Positions 41,746-51,590 of a DNA stretch of 64,000 bases are shown here, one piece after another. The number at the start of each line of letters is the position of its first letter. The first letter of the stretch is position 1. The DNA lies in the NCBI GenBank assembly GCA_033856255.1, contig JAWVFH010000028.1, positions 62,001 to 126,000 of the forward strand. Reading direction: 5' to 3'. The translations under genes and the position numbers were made by a program. Below the pieces are notes generated by a model. That model was not told the DNA's origin. It saw only the letters and a program-made list of their open reading frames with translations, and did not search any database. The DNA is from WHSW01 sp033856255. GTDB taxonomy: Bacteria; Actinomycetota; Thermoleophilia; Solirubrobacterales; 70-9.

Positions 41746-42662
41746 AACGGGTCGTCTGCCTCGCCGGGGGAACCGGCGGGGCAAAGCTCGCCGCCGGCCT
41801 GCAGGAGATCGCCGGCGAGGGGCTGGCGGTGATCGCCAACACCGCCGACGACACCGAGGTCCACGGGCTGCTGGTCTGCCCAGACCCCGACCTGATCACC
41901 TACTGGCTCACCGGGCAGATCGACGAGCAACGCGGCTGGGGCATCCGCGACGACACCTTCGTAGTCCACGAGCGACTCGAGCAGCTCGGGGCGCCGGGCT
42001 GGTTCTCGCTCTCGGACCGCGACCTCGCGACCTGCCTCTATCGCACCCACTTTCTCGCCGAGGGCGGCACCCTGACCGGTGCCCAGGGCCAAATCGCCCG
42101 GGCGCTCGGCGCCCGTGCCCGGGTGCTGCCGATGTGCGAGCAGCGGGTTCGCACTCGCGTCCGCACGCCCGCCGGCCGGCGAGAGCTGCAGGAGTTCCTG
42201 ATCCTCGACCACGGCGAGGCGCCGATCGAGGGCGTCGAGCTGGACGGGATCGCCGAGGCGAGCCCGACCCCCGAGGTGCTTGAGGCCCTGGCCGGCGCCG
42301 AGGCGGTGATCATCGGCCCCTCGAACCCGGTGATCTCGATCGGGCCGATCCTCGCCGTGCCGGGGATGCGCGAGGCGATCGCCGCCGCGCCGGGCCCCGT
42401 CGTCGCGGTCAGCCCCCTGGTCGGCGGGCACGCGGTCAAGGGCCCCACCGACGCCTTCATCGCCGCGCTCGGGCGCCCGCTCAGCGCCGCCGGAGTCGCC
42501 TCGCTCTACGAGGGCCTGCTCGGCGCGATGGTCGTCGACGCCGCCGACCCCGACCCCGCCCTCGACGGAATCGAGGTGCTCAGCTGCCCCACCCTGATGG
42601 AGGGCCCGGCGGGCCGCCGGGCGCTCGCCGACCGGGTGCTCGAGCTCGCCCGAAGCCTCTAG
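41742..42662 (+). CDS. cofD: 2-phospho-L-lactate (or phosphoenolpyruvyl) transferase
   Basis: 306 residues. CofD/FbiA signatures: VVCLAGGTGGAKLAAGLQE, IANTADDTEVHGLLVCPDPD, YWLTGQIDEQRGWGIRDD and FLAEGGTLTGAQG. VIIGPSNPVISIGPIL follows. It joins the phospholactyl or phosphoenolpyruvyl guanosyl donor to FO, giving (dehydro-)F420-0. The GTG start overlaps npdG. Confidence 0.95.
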   Translation: MKRVVCLAGGTGGAKLAAGLQEIAGEGLAVIANTADDTEVHGLLVCPDPDLITYWLTGQIDEQRGWGIRDDTFVVHERLEQLGAPGWFSLSDRDLATCLYRTHFLAEGGTLTGAQGQIARALGARARVLPMCEQRVRTRVRTPAGRRELQEFLILDHGEAPIEGVELDGIAEASPTPEVLEALAGAEAVIIGPSNPVISIGPILAVPGMREAIAAAPGPVVAVSPLVGGHAVKGPTDAFIAALGRPLSAAGVASLYEGLLGAMVVDAADPDPALDGIEVLSCPTLMEGPAGRRALADRVLELARSL

Positions 42663-42686
42663 CCCGCGGGGCGCGATGATCTGACC

Positions 42687-43361
42687 GTGCGCGCGACCGC
42701 GATCATCCCCGTGAAGCAATTCGGGCATGCGAAGCAGCGACTGCTCGACCGGCTCGACCGCCCGCAGCGCGCTGACCTCGTCAAGGCGATGCTGACCGAC
42801 GTCCTGGCGGCGGTCTGCGAGGCGGAGTCGATCGAGCGGCTGATCGTCGTCACCGGCGAAGGCCGCGCGGAGAGGATCGCCTTGCGCCGGGCGCAGCGAG
42901 CGACGACGCCGATCGAGGTCCTCCAGGACCCCGCCGATCACGGCCACTCGGAGGCCGCGACGCTCGGGATCATCCGCGCCCTGGCGCTCGGCGCGGAGTG
43001 CTCGGCGCTGCTCCCCGGCGACTGCCCGCTGCTCGACCCGGCGGAACTGGACGGAGCGCTCGAGCGCATGCATCCCGGCCGCGTCGCGGTGATCCCGGAC
43101 CGCCACGGAACCGGGACCAACGGCCTGCTGCTGGCGCCTGCCGACGCGATCGGGCCGGCCTTCGGACCGGAGAGCGCGGAGCGCCACCGCGACCGGGCGC
43201 AGCGCGCCGGCTACGAGGCCGCAACCGAAGCGCTCGAATCGCTCGCGCTCGACCTCGACACCCCGGACGACCTCACCGCCCTGACCACGGCCGTCGCCGA
43301 GCGTCCCGCGAGGGCGCCGGAGACCGCCGCGGCGCTGCAGCGGCTCGGCTCGGCAGCGTGA
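42687..43361 (+). CDS. cofC: 2-phospho-L-lactate (or phosphoenolpyruvate) guanylyltransferase
   Basis: 224 residues. The nucleotidyltransferase start is ATAIIPVKQFGHAKQRLLD, with LLPGDCPLLDPAELDGAL and IPDRHGTGTNGLLLAP, which are diagnostic of CofC/FbiD. It activates the 2-phospho acid with GTP for CofD. The GTG start lies 24 bp after cofD and the stop overlaps cofE. It also has a late DTPDDL block typical of the family. Confidence 0.9.
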   Translation: MRATAIIPVKQFGHAKQRLLDRLDRPQRADLVKAMLTDVLAAVCEAESIERLIVVTGEGRAERIALRRAQRATTPIEVLQDPADHGHSEAATLGIIRALALGAECSALLPGDCPLLDPAELDGALERMHPGRVAVIPDRHGTGTNGLLLAPADAIGPAFGPESAERHRDRAQRAGYEAATEALESLALDLDTPDDLTALTTAVAERPARAPETAAALQRLGSAA

Positions 43362-44128
43362 CCGGGAGGCTCGAGATCGTCGCCCTCGCGGGCCTGCCCG
43401 AGGTTGCCGAGGGCGCCCGCCTCGGCGATCTGATCACCGCCGGGGCGACGGCGGCCGGGATCGACCTCGCCGACGGCGACATCCTCGTGATCTCGCAGAA
43501 GATCGTCTCGAAGGCCGAGGGACGGGTCCGCGACCTGGCCGCGGTCGAGCCGGGGGCCGAGGCGATCGAGCTCGCCGCCCGGACCGACCGCGACCCGCGG
43601 CTCGTGGAGCTCGTGCTGGGCGAGTCGAAGCGGATCCTGCGGGCGACCGCGGCGGCGCTGATCGTGGAGACGCACGCCGGCTGGGTCTGCGCGAACGCGG
43701 GCATCGACGCCTCCAACCTCCCCGGCGAGGATTCGGTCGCCCTGCTGCCGCTCGACGCCGACGCCTCGGCGCGCCGGATCCGCGCCGAGATCGCCGCCGC
43801 GGCGGCGGGCGCGCGCCCGGCGGTGGTCGTCGCCGACAGCTTCGGGCGCCCCTGGCGCCTGGGTCAGGCCGAGGTCGCGATCGGCTGCGCCGGGGTCGCC
43901 CCCGTCGACGACTGGCGCGGCCGTACCGATGCCCACGGACGCGAGCTCGCCGCGACCGCGATCGCGGCCGCCGACCAGCTCGCCGCCGCCGCCGACCTGG
44001 CGCGAACCAAGGACTCGGGCCTGCCGGCGGTCCTGATCCGCGGCGCCGGACGGCTCTGGACCACCGAGGACGGCCCGGGCGCCGCGGAGACGCTGCAGCG
44101 CCCTGAAGCCGACGACCTCTTCCGCTGA
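43358..44128 (+). CDS. cofE: coenzyme F420-0:L-glutamate ligase
   Basis: 256 residues, a stand-alone CofE without the C-terminal FMN-reductase domain that makes mycobacterial FbiB bifunctional. Motifs: DILVISQKIVSKAEGRV, the SKRILRATAAALIVETHAGW block, NLPGEDSVALLPLD, and the active-site VVADSFGRPWRLGQAEVAIG. It adds glutamate residues to F420-0 with GTP. The reductase that FbiB supplies would have to lie elsewhere. The GTG overlaps cofC. Confidence 0.9.
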   Translation: MTGRLEIVALAGLPEVAEGARLGDLITAGATAAGIDLADGDILVISQKIVSKAEGRVRDLAAVEPGAEAIELAARTDRDPRLVELVLGESKRILRATAAALIVETHAGWVCANAGIDASNLPGEDSVALLPLDADASARRIRAEIAAAAAGARPAVVVADSFGRPWRLGQAEVAIGCAGVAPVDDWRGRTDAHGRELAATAIAAADQLAAAADLARTKDSGLPAVLIRGAGRLWTTEDGPGAAETLQRPEADDLFR

Positions 44129-44129
44129 G

Positions 44130-44543
44130 CTAGTGCTTCTGCTTTTCCATCGGCGGGGCGGCGCCGCCCTCGTCCGTGAACTCGGGCGCCACGTAGGCCT
44201 GACCGGGTGAGCCGCCGACCGCCAGCACCCGCGCGGCCTCGCCGCCGGTGACGATCTTGCGCTTCTCCGCCGGCCCGACGCGGATCCAGATCCCGGGCTC
44301 GAGCTCGTGCTGCTCGCCGTCGGGGCCGCCCACCTGGAGCGTCGCCCGGCCGCTGAGCAGCGTGTAGACCTCCTCCTGGTGGTCGTGGGTCTGGTCGTGG
44401 TTCGGGTAGTCGTTGAACCCGGGCGGCAGGTCCATCACCGCGAGTCCGAACGAGCTCACCCCGAGCCCGGCGCGGGCGCGGCGGAAGCCACCGCCGAAGA
44501 TCGCTTCGAAGTCCTCGATCCGCTTCACGGTGACGTCGGCCAT
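44130..44543 (-). CDS. cupin-domain protein (tandem copy 1)
   Basis: 137 residues. The cupin motifs are HDQTHDHQEEVYTLLSGRA and a second block around PGIWIRVGPAEKRKI. The first motif provides the usual His-x-His...Glu set. The N-terminus MADVTVKRIEDFEAIFGGG closely matches the next gene. Metal-binding cupins range from isomerases to dioxygenases, so no reaction is assigned. It converges on cofE with a 1-bp gap. Confidence 0.8.
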   Translation of the reverse strand: MADVTVKRIEDFEAIFGGGFRRARAGLGVSSFGLAVMDLPPGFNDYPNHDQTHDHQEEVYTLLSGRATLQVGGPDGEQHELEPGIWIRVGPAEKRKIVTGGEAARVLAVGGSPGQAYVAPEFTDEGGAAPPMEKQKH

Positions 44544-44550
44544 CGCCCCC

Positions 44551-44952
44551 CTAGCCGGACTGGGCGGCCGTCGGGTCGGGCTCGCCCTCCTCGGTGAAGC
44601 CGACGATCTCGTAGGCCTGGCCGGGGATCCCGGCGAGCGCCAGGATCACCGCGCCCTCCTCGCCGGTGGTCAGCATCCGCTTCTCGTTCGGGCCCACGCG
44701 CGCGAACACGCCGGGCTCGAGATCGTGCTCCTCGTCGCCGGCCTTGAGATGGGCGCGGCCCTCGATCACGATGTAGACCTCCTCCTGACCGCCCTCGGAG
44801 TGGTCGTGCTCCGGATAGCGGTCGGCGTTCGGCGGGAACCTCAGCACCTGCATCCCGAACGAGGTCACGCCGAGGCCCGACCTCGCCTTCAGCATCGCGC
44901 CACCGAACGTCGGCTCGAAGTCCTCCGTGCGCTTCACGGTCACGTCCGCCAT
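44551..44952 (-). CDS. cupin-domain protein (tandem copy 2)
   Basis: 133 residues and a clear paralogue of the adjacent cupin: MADVTVKRTEDFEPTFGG, HDHSEGGQEEVYIVIEGRA and PGVFARVGPNEKRML. The ATG at 44952 has GGAGGAG upstream. It lies 7 bp before copy 1. They arose by tandem duplication and diverged, so they may form a heteromer or act on related ligands. Confidence 0.8.
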   Translation of the reverse strand: MADVTVKRTEDFEPTFGGAMLKARSGLGVTSFGMQVLRFPPNADRYPEHDHSEGGQEEVYIVIEGRAHLKAGDEEHDLEPGVFARVGPNEKRMLTTGEEGAVILALAGIPGQAYEIVGFTEEGEPDPTAAQSG

Positions 44953-44966
44953 CAACTCCTCCTCCT

Positions 44967-45935
44967 TCAGGGTTGCAGCACCGCTGCGCCTCGAACCCTA
45001 CCCCCGCGAACCAGCTCCAGTGCGTGATCTGCCTCACCCAAGGGATAAGTGGTGAACTCGGCCCTCACCCCCGCTTGCGCCGCGACGGCGAGGAACTCGC
45101 GCCCGTCGCGGCGCGTGAGGTTGGCGACCGAGCGGATCTGGCGCTCCCCCCAGAGGTCGGCGTACGGAAACGAGGGGATGTCGCTCATGTGGATCCCGGC
45201 GCAGACCACAACTCCTGCAGGCGCAAGCGCCTGCAGGGCCTTTGGCACGAGACGGCCATCGGGAGCGAAGATGATCGCCGCGTCGAGCGGCTCGGGCAGC
45301 TCGCCGGCGAGCCCCACCCACTCGGCACCGAGCCCGAGCGCGAACTCGCGCTTCTCCGGCTCGACCGCCCGGGTGATCGCGAACACGCGCCGTCCCTGGT
45401 GGGCGGCCACCTGGCAGACGAGGTGGGCGGAGGCGCCGAAGCCGTAGAGCCCGAGCCGCTCGGCATCGCCGCACATCCGCAGCGCCCGGTAGCCGATCAT
45501 CCCCGCGCACAGCAGCGGCGCCGTCTCGGCGCCGGCGCCCGCGGGGAGCGGCAGGCAGAACAGCTCGTCGGCGACCGCCAGGTCCGCGTAGCCGCCGTCG
45601 ACGTCGTAGCCGGTGAAGCGGCCCCGCTCGCAGAGGTTCTCCCGGTCCGAACGGCAGTACCGGCACTCGCCGCACGCCCAGGCGAGCCAGGGGATCCCGA
45701 CCGGGTCGCCTACCGCGAAACGCTCCGCACCCTCCCCCGCCGCGACGACCTCGCCGACGATCTGGTGGCCGAGCACGAGCGGCAGCTTCGGGTCGGCGAG
45801 CTCGCCGTCGACGATGTGGAGGTCGGTGCGGCAGACGCCGCAGGCGACGACGCGGACCGCGATCTCCCCCGCCCCCGGCTCGGGATCGGGAACCTCGGCC
45901 GGGACCAGCCGCTCGCCGAGACGTTCGAGAACCAT
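44967..45935 (-). CDS. zinc-dependent alcohol dehydrogenase (AdhP/AdhA-like)
   Basis: 322 residues of the MDR superfamily: VACGVCRTDLHIVDGEL (catalytic Cys), LGHQIVGEVVAAG (His), structural-zinc cysteines in CGECRYCRSDRENLC, and the nucleotide loop LYGFGASAHLVC. The structural loop and RFTGYDVDGGYA resemble AdhA-type enzymes. The ATG at 45935 is preferred since GAGGTG lies 6 bp upstream. A GTG three codons earlier overlaps that site. It may be co-transcribed with the cupins downstream. Confidence 0.85.
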   Translation of the reverse strand: MVLERLGERLVPAEVPDPEPGAGEIAVRVVACGVCRTDLHIVDGELADPKLPLVLGHQIVGEVVAAGEGAERFAVGDPVGIPWLAWACGECRYCRSDRENLCERGRFTGYDVDGGYADLAVADELFCLPLPAGAGAETAPLLCAGMIGYRALRMCGDAERLGLYGFGASAHLVCQVAAHQGRRVFAITRAVEPEKREFALGLGAEWVGLAGELPEPLDAAIIFAPDGRLVPKALQALAPAGVVVCAGIHMSDIPSFPYADLWGERQIRSVANLTRRDGREFLAVAAQAGVRAEFTTYPLGEADHALELVRGGRVRGAAVLQP

Positions 45936-45951
45936 CGCGCGCACCTCGTCA

Positions 45952-46797
45952 TCATCGCGCCTTCTCGAGCGCCCTCAGGAGTCGATCGCGGACCCCGTCG
46001 GGATCGCGACGGATCTGCCGCCCGGTGACGAGCATGACGCTGAGACCGTGAGCGGTGAGAATGGCTGCCTTGAGCCGGTCGCGTTCGAAAGCAACGCGGC
46101 CCGCGTGCGCGTCGTAGCCGTCGACCTCGACGACAAGCGCGGCCTCGCGCCAGAGGAAATCGACCTCGTAGCCGTGGATCCGCGCGTTCGTCTCGTATCC
46201 CGAGATCCCGGCGTGGCGCAGCAGCGCAAGCAGCTCGCGCTCGGCCGGCGAGCGGGTGCGTCGCGGACCGCCCGGTAGGTCGAGGAGTGCGCGCAGACTT
46301 CGTACGCCTCGTTTGCCCGGGTTTCGGGCGATCTGGTCGCGAAGCTCGGCGTCGCGGGCCAGGCGACGGTAGTGGGCTTCAGCCACGACTCGTTCGAGCG
46401 CGTCTTGCTCGAGCGAGCCGGCGAGCTCCAGGATCGCCCGCGGCGGGCTGGTGAGGGGAAGCCCGTGGCGACGCCGGATGTCGCGAGGGTCGAGCGCTGC
46501 GCGATGGACCGCGAGCTTCCGGCGGGCGAGCGGCCGTTCGGGCGGCACCGTTACCTGGACGGGGTTTGGGGCTGGGTAAGGGGTGAGGCTCCAGAGGGCG
46601 GTCGAGGATTCGTGGCTGATCGTGGCGATGCCGCGGCACGCGAGAATCGCGGCCGTCTCGTGCGCGTACAGGGGTGAAACCTCGTGGCCGACGAGGTATA
46701 CGCCCCCGTGGACCTGGTGTAGACGGCCCGCGGCCAGCCGCATTGCGATCTGATGGCGGCCAACGCCGGCGGCCAGAAGCTGCCACCGCGCAACCAC
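45952..46797 (-). CDS. AbiEi-like N-terminus plus DUF559 endonuclease-fold protein, start codon uncertain
   Basis: 281 residues from the first usable GTG. The N-terminal half (LLAAGVGRHQIAMRLAAGRL, GVYLVGHEV) resembles AbiEi-type winged-helix proteins. The C-terminal half is a DUF559/Vsr-like nuclease fold (ERELLALLRHAGI, YEVDFLWREAALVVEVDGYD with E-V-D-F and V-E-V-D). Coding similarity continues upstream of the GTG (DRAIARLAGRQHGV) to a stop at 46873-46875 with no ATG/GTG/TTG in between. See the findings. Function unknown. Confidence 0.7.
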   Translation of the reverse strand: MVARWQLLAAGVGRHQIAMRLAAGRLHQVHGGVYLVGHEVSPLYAHETAAILACRGIATISHESSTALWSLTPYPAPNPVQVTVPPERPLARRKLAVHRAALDPRDIRRRHGLPLTSPPRAILELAGSLEQDALERVVAEAHYRRLARDAELRDQIARNPGKRGVRSLRALLDLPGGPRRTRSPAERELLALLRHAGISGYETNARIHGYEVDFLWREAALVVEVDGYDAHAGRVAFERDRLKAAILTAHGLSVMLVTGRQIRRDPDGVRDRLLRALEKAR

Positions 46798-46874
46798 CCC
46801 GTGCTGGCGCCCCGCAAGCCGCGCAATAGCGCGGTCCGCAAATCGACTGTGGGATTGAGCCGCTATATGCGGCT

Positions 46875-46895
46875 AAAACCCGCACTCGATGCGGG
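46875..46895 (-). terminator. intrinsic terminator downstream of fbiC
   Basis: On the minus strand a 6-bp stem, CCCGCA / TGCGGG, with a 5-base loop is followed by TTTT, 22 bp after the fbiC stop and before the AbiEi/DUF559 gene. It should separate the two transcripts. Confidence 0.6.
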
Positions 46896-46916
46896 CGCCC
46901 CCCTTATTGCTCGTTG

Positions 46917-49106
<2,190 letters not shown>

Positions 49107-49116
49107 GCCGGTGACG

Positions 49117-49905
49117 TTACTTGTTGCGCTCCCGTACCTCGGCGTCCTTGACGGCCTGAGCGACGCCGCGGACGTCCGAGGTCGGCGGTTCCATCCCCTC
49201 GGCGTACTGCGGGCCGGCGATGATGAACCGGTAGACCGCCACCGCCAGCAGCGCCCCGACGATCGGCCCGAAGATGTAGGGCCAGGAGTCGCTGAAGCCG
49301 TTGAAGGCGTCGCCGATCAGCGCCGGGCCGAACCAGCGGGCCGGGTTGAAGGCGCCGCCGGTGAGCGGGCCGAAGATCATCACGGCGAAGCCCAGCGTCG
49401 TCCCGATCGCCAGCGGCGCCCACTCCTGGCGGGCGCGCGGGTTCATCGCGATGGCGCAGACTGCCAGCACGAGCAGGAACGCGCCCAGGCCCTCGACGCA
49501 GGCCGCCGCGAACGAGCTGCTGATCAGCGGACTGATCGTCGCGGCCCCGTAGTCGGTCGCCCGCCCCTCGTCGAGCAGGATCCCCTTGACCAGCAGCGCC
49601 CCGAGGACGGCGCCGGAGAGCTGGGCGAGGATGTAGACGACCGCGTCTACCGCGTCGATCCGCTTCATCGCCGCGGCGGCGAGCGTGATCACCGGGTTGA
49701 AGTGGCCGCCGCTGACCTGCCCGAAGACCATGATCAGGAGGAAGAGCGCAAAGGCGTGCACCAGGCCGATCACGGCGAAGTCCGAGCCCGTGGACGCGGC
49801 GGTGCCGGTGGACACGTAGAGACTGACCACGGTCCCGATCACGAACACCAGGAAAAGCGTTCCGATCAGCTCGGCGATGTAAGCCGCTAGGCCTCGATCC
49901 TGCAC
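49117..49905 (-). CDS. aquaporin / MIP-family channel
   Basis: 262 residues with six membrane helices and both pore half-helices: GGHFNPVIT (first motif NPV instead of NPA) and GGAFNPARW (canonical). It conducts water or small neutral solutes such as glycerol. The Arg after the second motif is the selectivity-filter Arg. The GTG at 49905 has AGGAGG 8 bp upstream. Any earlier start would add a non-conserved extension. It ends 10 bp before the fbiC start, so the two may share a transcript. Confidence 0.85.
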   Translation of the reverse strand: MQDRGLAAYIAELIGTLFLVFVIGTVVSLYVSTGTAASTGSDFAVIGLVHAFALFLLIMVFGQVSGGHFNPVITLAAAAMKRIDAVDAVVYILAQLSGAVLGALLVKGILLDEGRATDYGAATISPLISSSFAAACVEGLGAFLLVLAVCAIAMNPRARQEWAPLAIGTTLGFAVMIFGPLTGGAFNPARWFGPALIGDAFNGFSDSWPYIFGPIVGALLAVAVYRFIIAGPQYAEGMEPPTSDVRGVAQAVKDAEVRERNK

Positions 49906-49987
49906 TTGAAAATCCTCCTCGGGTGGGGTGCGCGCGGCAGTGTATAGAGGTGTGGCCGCGGGCAACCCCGCAGGGTCGCGCGCCGGA

Positions 49988-50518
49988 TCAGCTGCGCCGC
50001 GGAGCGTCGTGCTCCATCTGCAGCCGCCGCCCGTCGGCAATCACCTCGAGCGCCTTCTCGCGCGACTGCCAGCCGTCGACCTGGACCTCCTTGCCCTCGA
50101 GCTGCTTGTAGACGGAGAAGAAGTGGGTGATCTCGCGCTGCAGCTGCGGCGGGATGTCCTCGAGCGTCTCGGCGTGGCTCCATCCCGGATCGTGCGTGGG
50201 CACGCAGACGACCTTGTCGTCCTCGCCCTTCTCGTCCTGCATCACGAACAGGGCGATCGGCTTGACCGGGATCACGCAGCCGGGGAAGGTCGGCTCGGAG
50301 ACGCAGACCATCGCGTCCAGCGGATCGCCGTCGCGGCCCCGGTGACCCATCAGGAACCCGTAATCGGTGGGATAGACCATCGAGGAGGAGAGGAAGCGGT
50401 CGAGGACGACCTGGTTGATGCCCTCGTCGTACTCGTACTTGTTGCGGCTGCCCTTCGGGATCTCGACGAAGGCGAGCAGCTCGCCGGTGATCGGGTGCTC
50501 GTCGGTGAGCTGAGCCAT
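49988..50518 (-). CDS. ppa: inorganic pyrophosphatase (family I)
   Basis: 176 residues. Family I features: VEIPKGSRNKYEYDE, YPTDYGFLMGHRGRDGDPLD with the metal-binding Asp triad, and DKVVCVPTHDPGW. The C-terminal KEVQVDGWQSREKALEVI is also typical. It hydrolyses pyrophosphate from biosynthetic reactions. It is divergent from the substrate-binding lipoprotein gene with a 34-bp gap. Confidence 0.95.
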   Translation of the reverse strand: MAQLTDEHPITGELLAFVEIPKGSRNKYEYDEGINQVVLDRFLSSSMVYPTDYGFLMGHRGRDGDPLDAMVCVSEPTFPGCVIPVKPIALFVMQDEKGEDDKVVCVPTHDPGWSHAETLEDIPPQLQREITHFFSVYKQLEGKEVQVDGWQSREKALEVIADGRRLQMEHDAPRRS

Positions 50519-50552
50519 GCGCGCAAGGCTATCTCCACTAGCCTGCCGCTGA

Positions 50553-51521
50553 ATGCAAAGGGTCGCCGCGCCGCTGGCGGCCGCCATCGCAGCCGTCGCC
50601 CTCGCGGCGTGCGGCGGTGGCGGTGCTGAACCGGGCGCCTCGGATGAGGCGACCCTGGTGCTGGATTTCCAGCCCAATGCCGTCCATGCCGGCATCTACT
50701 CGGCCCTTGCCGCCGGCACCTACGACGACGCCGGCGTCGACCTCACCGTCCGCGAGCCCTCGTCGTCCACCGACGCGCCGAAGCTGCTCGAAAGCGGCCG
50801 CGCCGATTTCGCGATCCTCGACATTCACGACCTGGCGCTCGCCCGCGCGCGTGGCATCGACCTGGTCGGCGTCGGGGCGATCGTCCACCGTCCGCTCGCG
50901 GCGGTGATCGCGGGCGACCGGGAGGCCGTCCGCAGCCCGGCCGACCTCGAGGGCGGCTCCGTCGGGGTCACGGGCCTGCCCTCCGACGACGCCGTGCTCG
51001 ACACCGTGCTCGACTCCGCCGGAGTCGATCCCGGCACGGTCGACCGGGTCACGATCGGGTTCGACTCGGTCGCCGCGCTCTCCGCCGGCCGAATCGACGC
51101 CGCGACGGCCTTCTGGAACGCCGAGGGCATCAGCCTGCGCCGGCTCGGCGTGCCGACGCGCGAGTTCCGCGTCGACGACTTCGGCGCCCCGCGCTACCCC
51201 GAGCTCGTGCTGACCGCCACCGCCGCGACCGTCGCCGACAACCCCGACCTGGTCGCGGGGGTCGTCGACGCCACCGGCGAGGGCTACGACGCCGTCGTCG
51301 CCGACCCAAGCGCCGGGCTCGATGCCCTGCTGGCGGCGGTTCCCGCTCTCGATCGGGGCGAGCAGCAGGCTCAGCTCGATGCCCTCCTCGCGGCGCGGGC
51401 ACTGGGCCCGGGGCTGGAGCTCGATCGCGGCGCCCTGCACGCCTGGGCGCGCTGGGAGGCGAAGACGGGGATCGTCGACCAACGGCCGGAGGTTCAGCGC
51501 ACCTTTTCGCTCGGCCCATAG
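50553..51521 (+). CDS. ABC-transporter substrate-binding lipoprotein, ThiY/SsuA-like
   Basis: 322 residues. It has a lipoprotein signal with lipobox LAACGGG, then a periplasmic-binding fold of the NMT1/THI5-like kind: VLDFQPNAVHAGIYSALAAG, LLESGRADFAILDIHDLALA, GSVGVTGLPSDDAVLDTVL and AATAFWNAEGISL. These bind pyrimidine precursors, sulfonates or similar small organics. The LDFxPN start is seen in thiamine-precursor binders. No permease or ATPase gene lies beside it, so its transporter must be elsewhere. Confidence 0.8.
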   Translation: MQRVAAPLAAAIAAVALAACGGGGAEPGASDEATLVLDFQPNAVHAGIYSALAAGTYDDAGVDLTVREPSSSTDAPKLLESGRADFAILDIHDLALARARGIDLVGVGAIVHRPLAAVIAGDREAVRSPADLEGGSVGVTGLPSDDAVLDTVLDSAGVDPGTVDRVTIGFDSVAALSAGRIDAATAFWNAEGISLRRLGVPTREFRVDDFGAPRYPELVLTATAATVADNPDLVAGVVDATGEGYDAVVADPSAGLDALLAAVPALDRGEQQAQLDALLAARALGPGLELDRGALHAWARWEAKTGIVDQRPEVQRTFSLGP

Positions 51522-51568
51522 GCACGGTCAACGCTCAAGCACGCCTGCCGAGCGGCCGATGGTGTGGA

Positions 51569-51586
51569 TGGAGGCAAACGCCTCCA
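51569..51586 (+). other. 7-bp hairpin ahead of the GGDEF-EAL gene
   Basis: TGGAGGC-AAAC-GCCTCCA is a perfect inverted repeat about 5 bp upstream of the ATG at 51591, and it would lie inside the gene if the GTG at 51564 were used. It could be a translational control hairpin or part of a larger leader RNA. There is no T-run, so it is not an obvious terminator. Confidence 0.45.
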
Positions 51587-51590
51587 CGCC

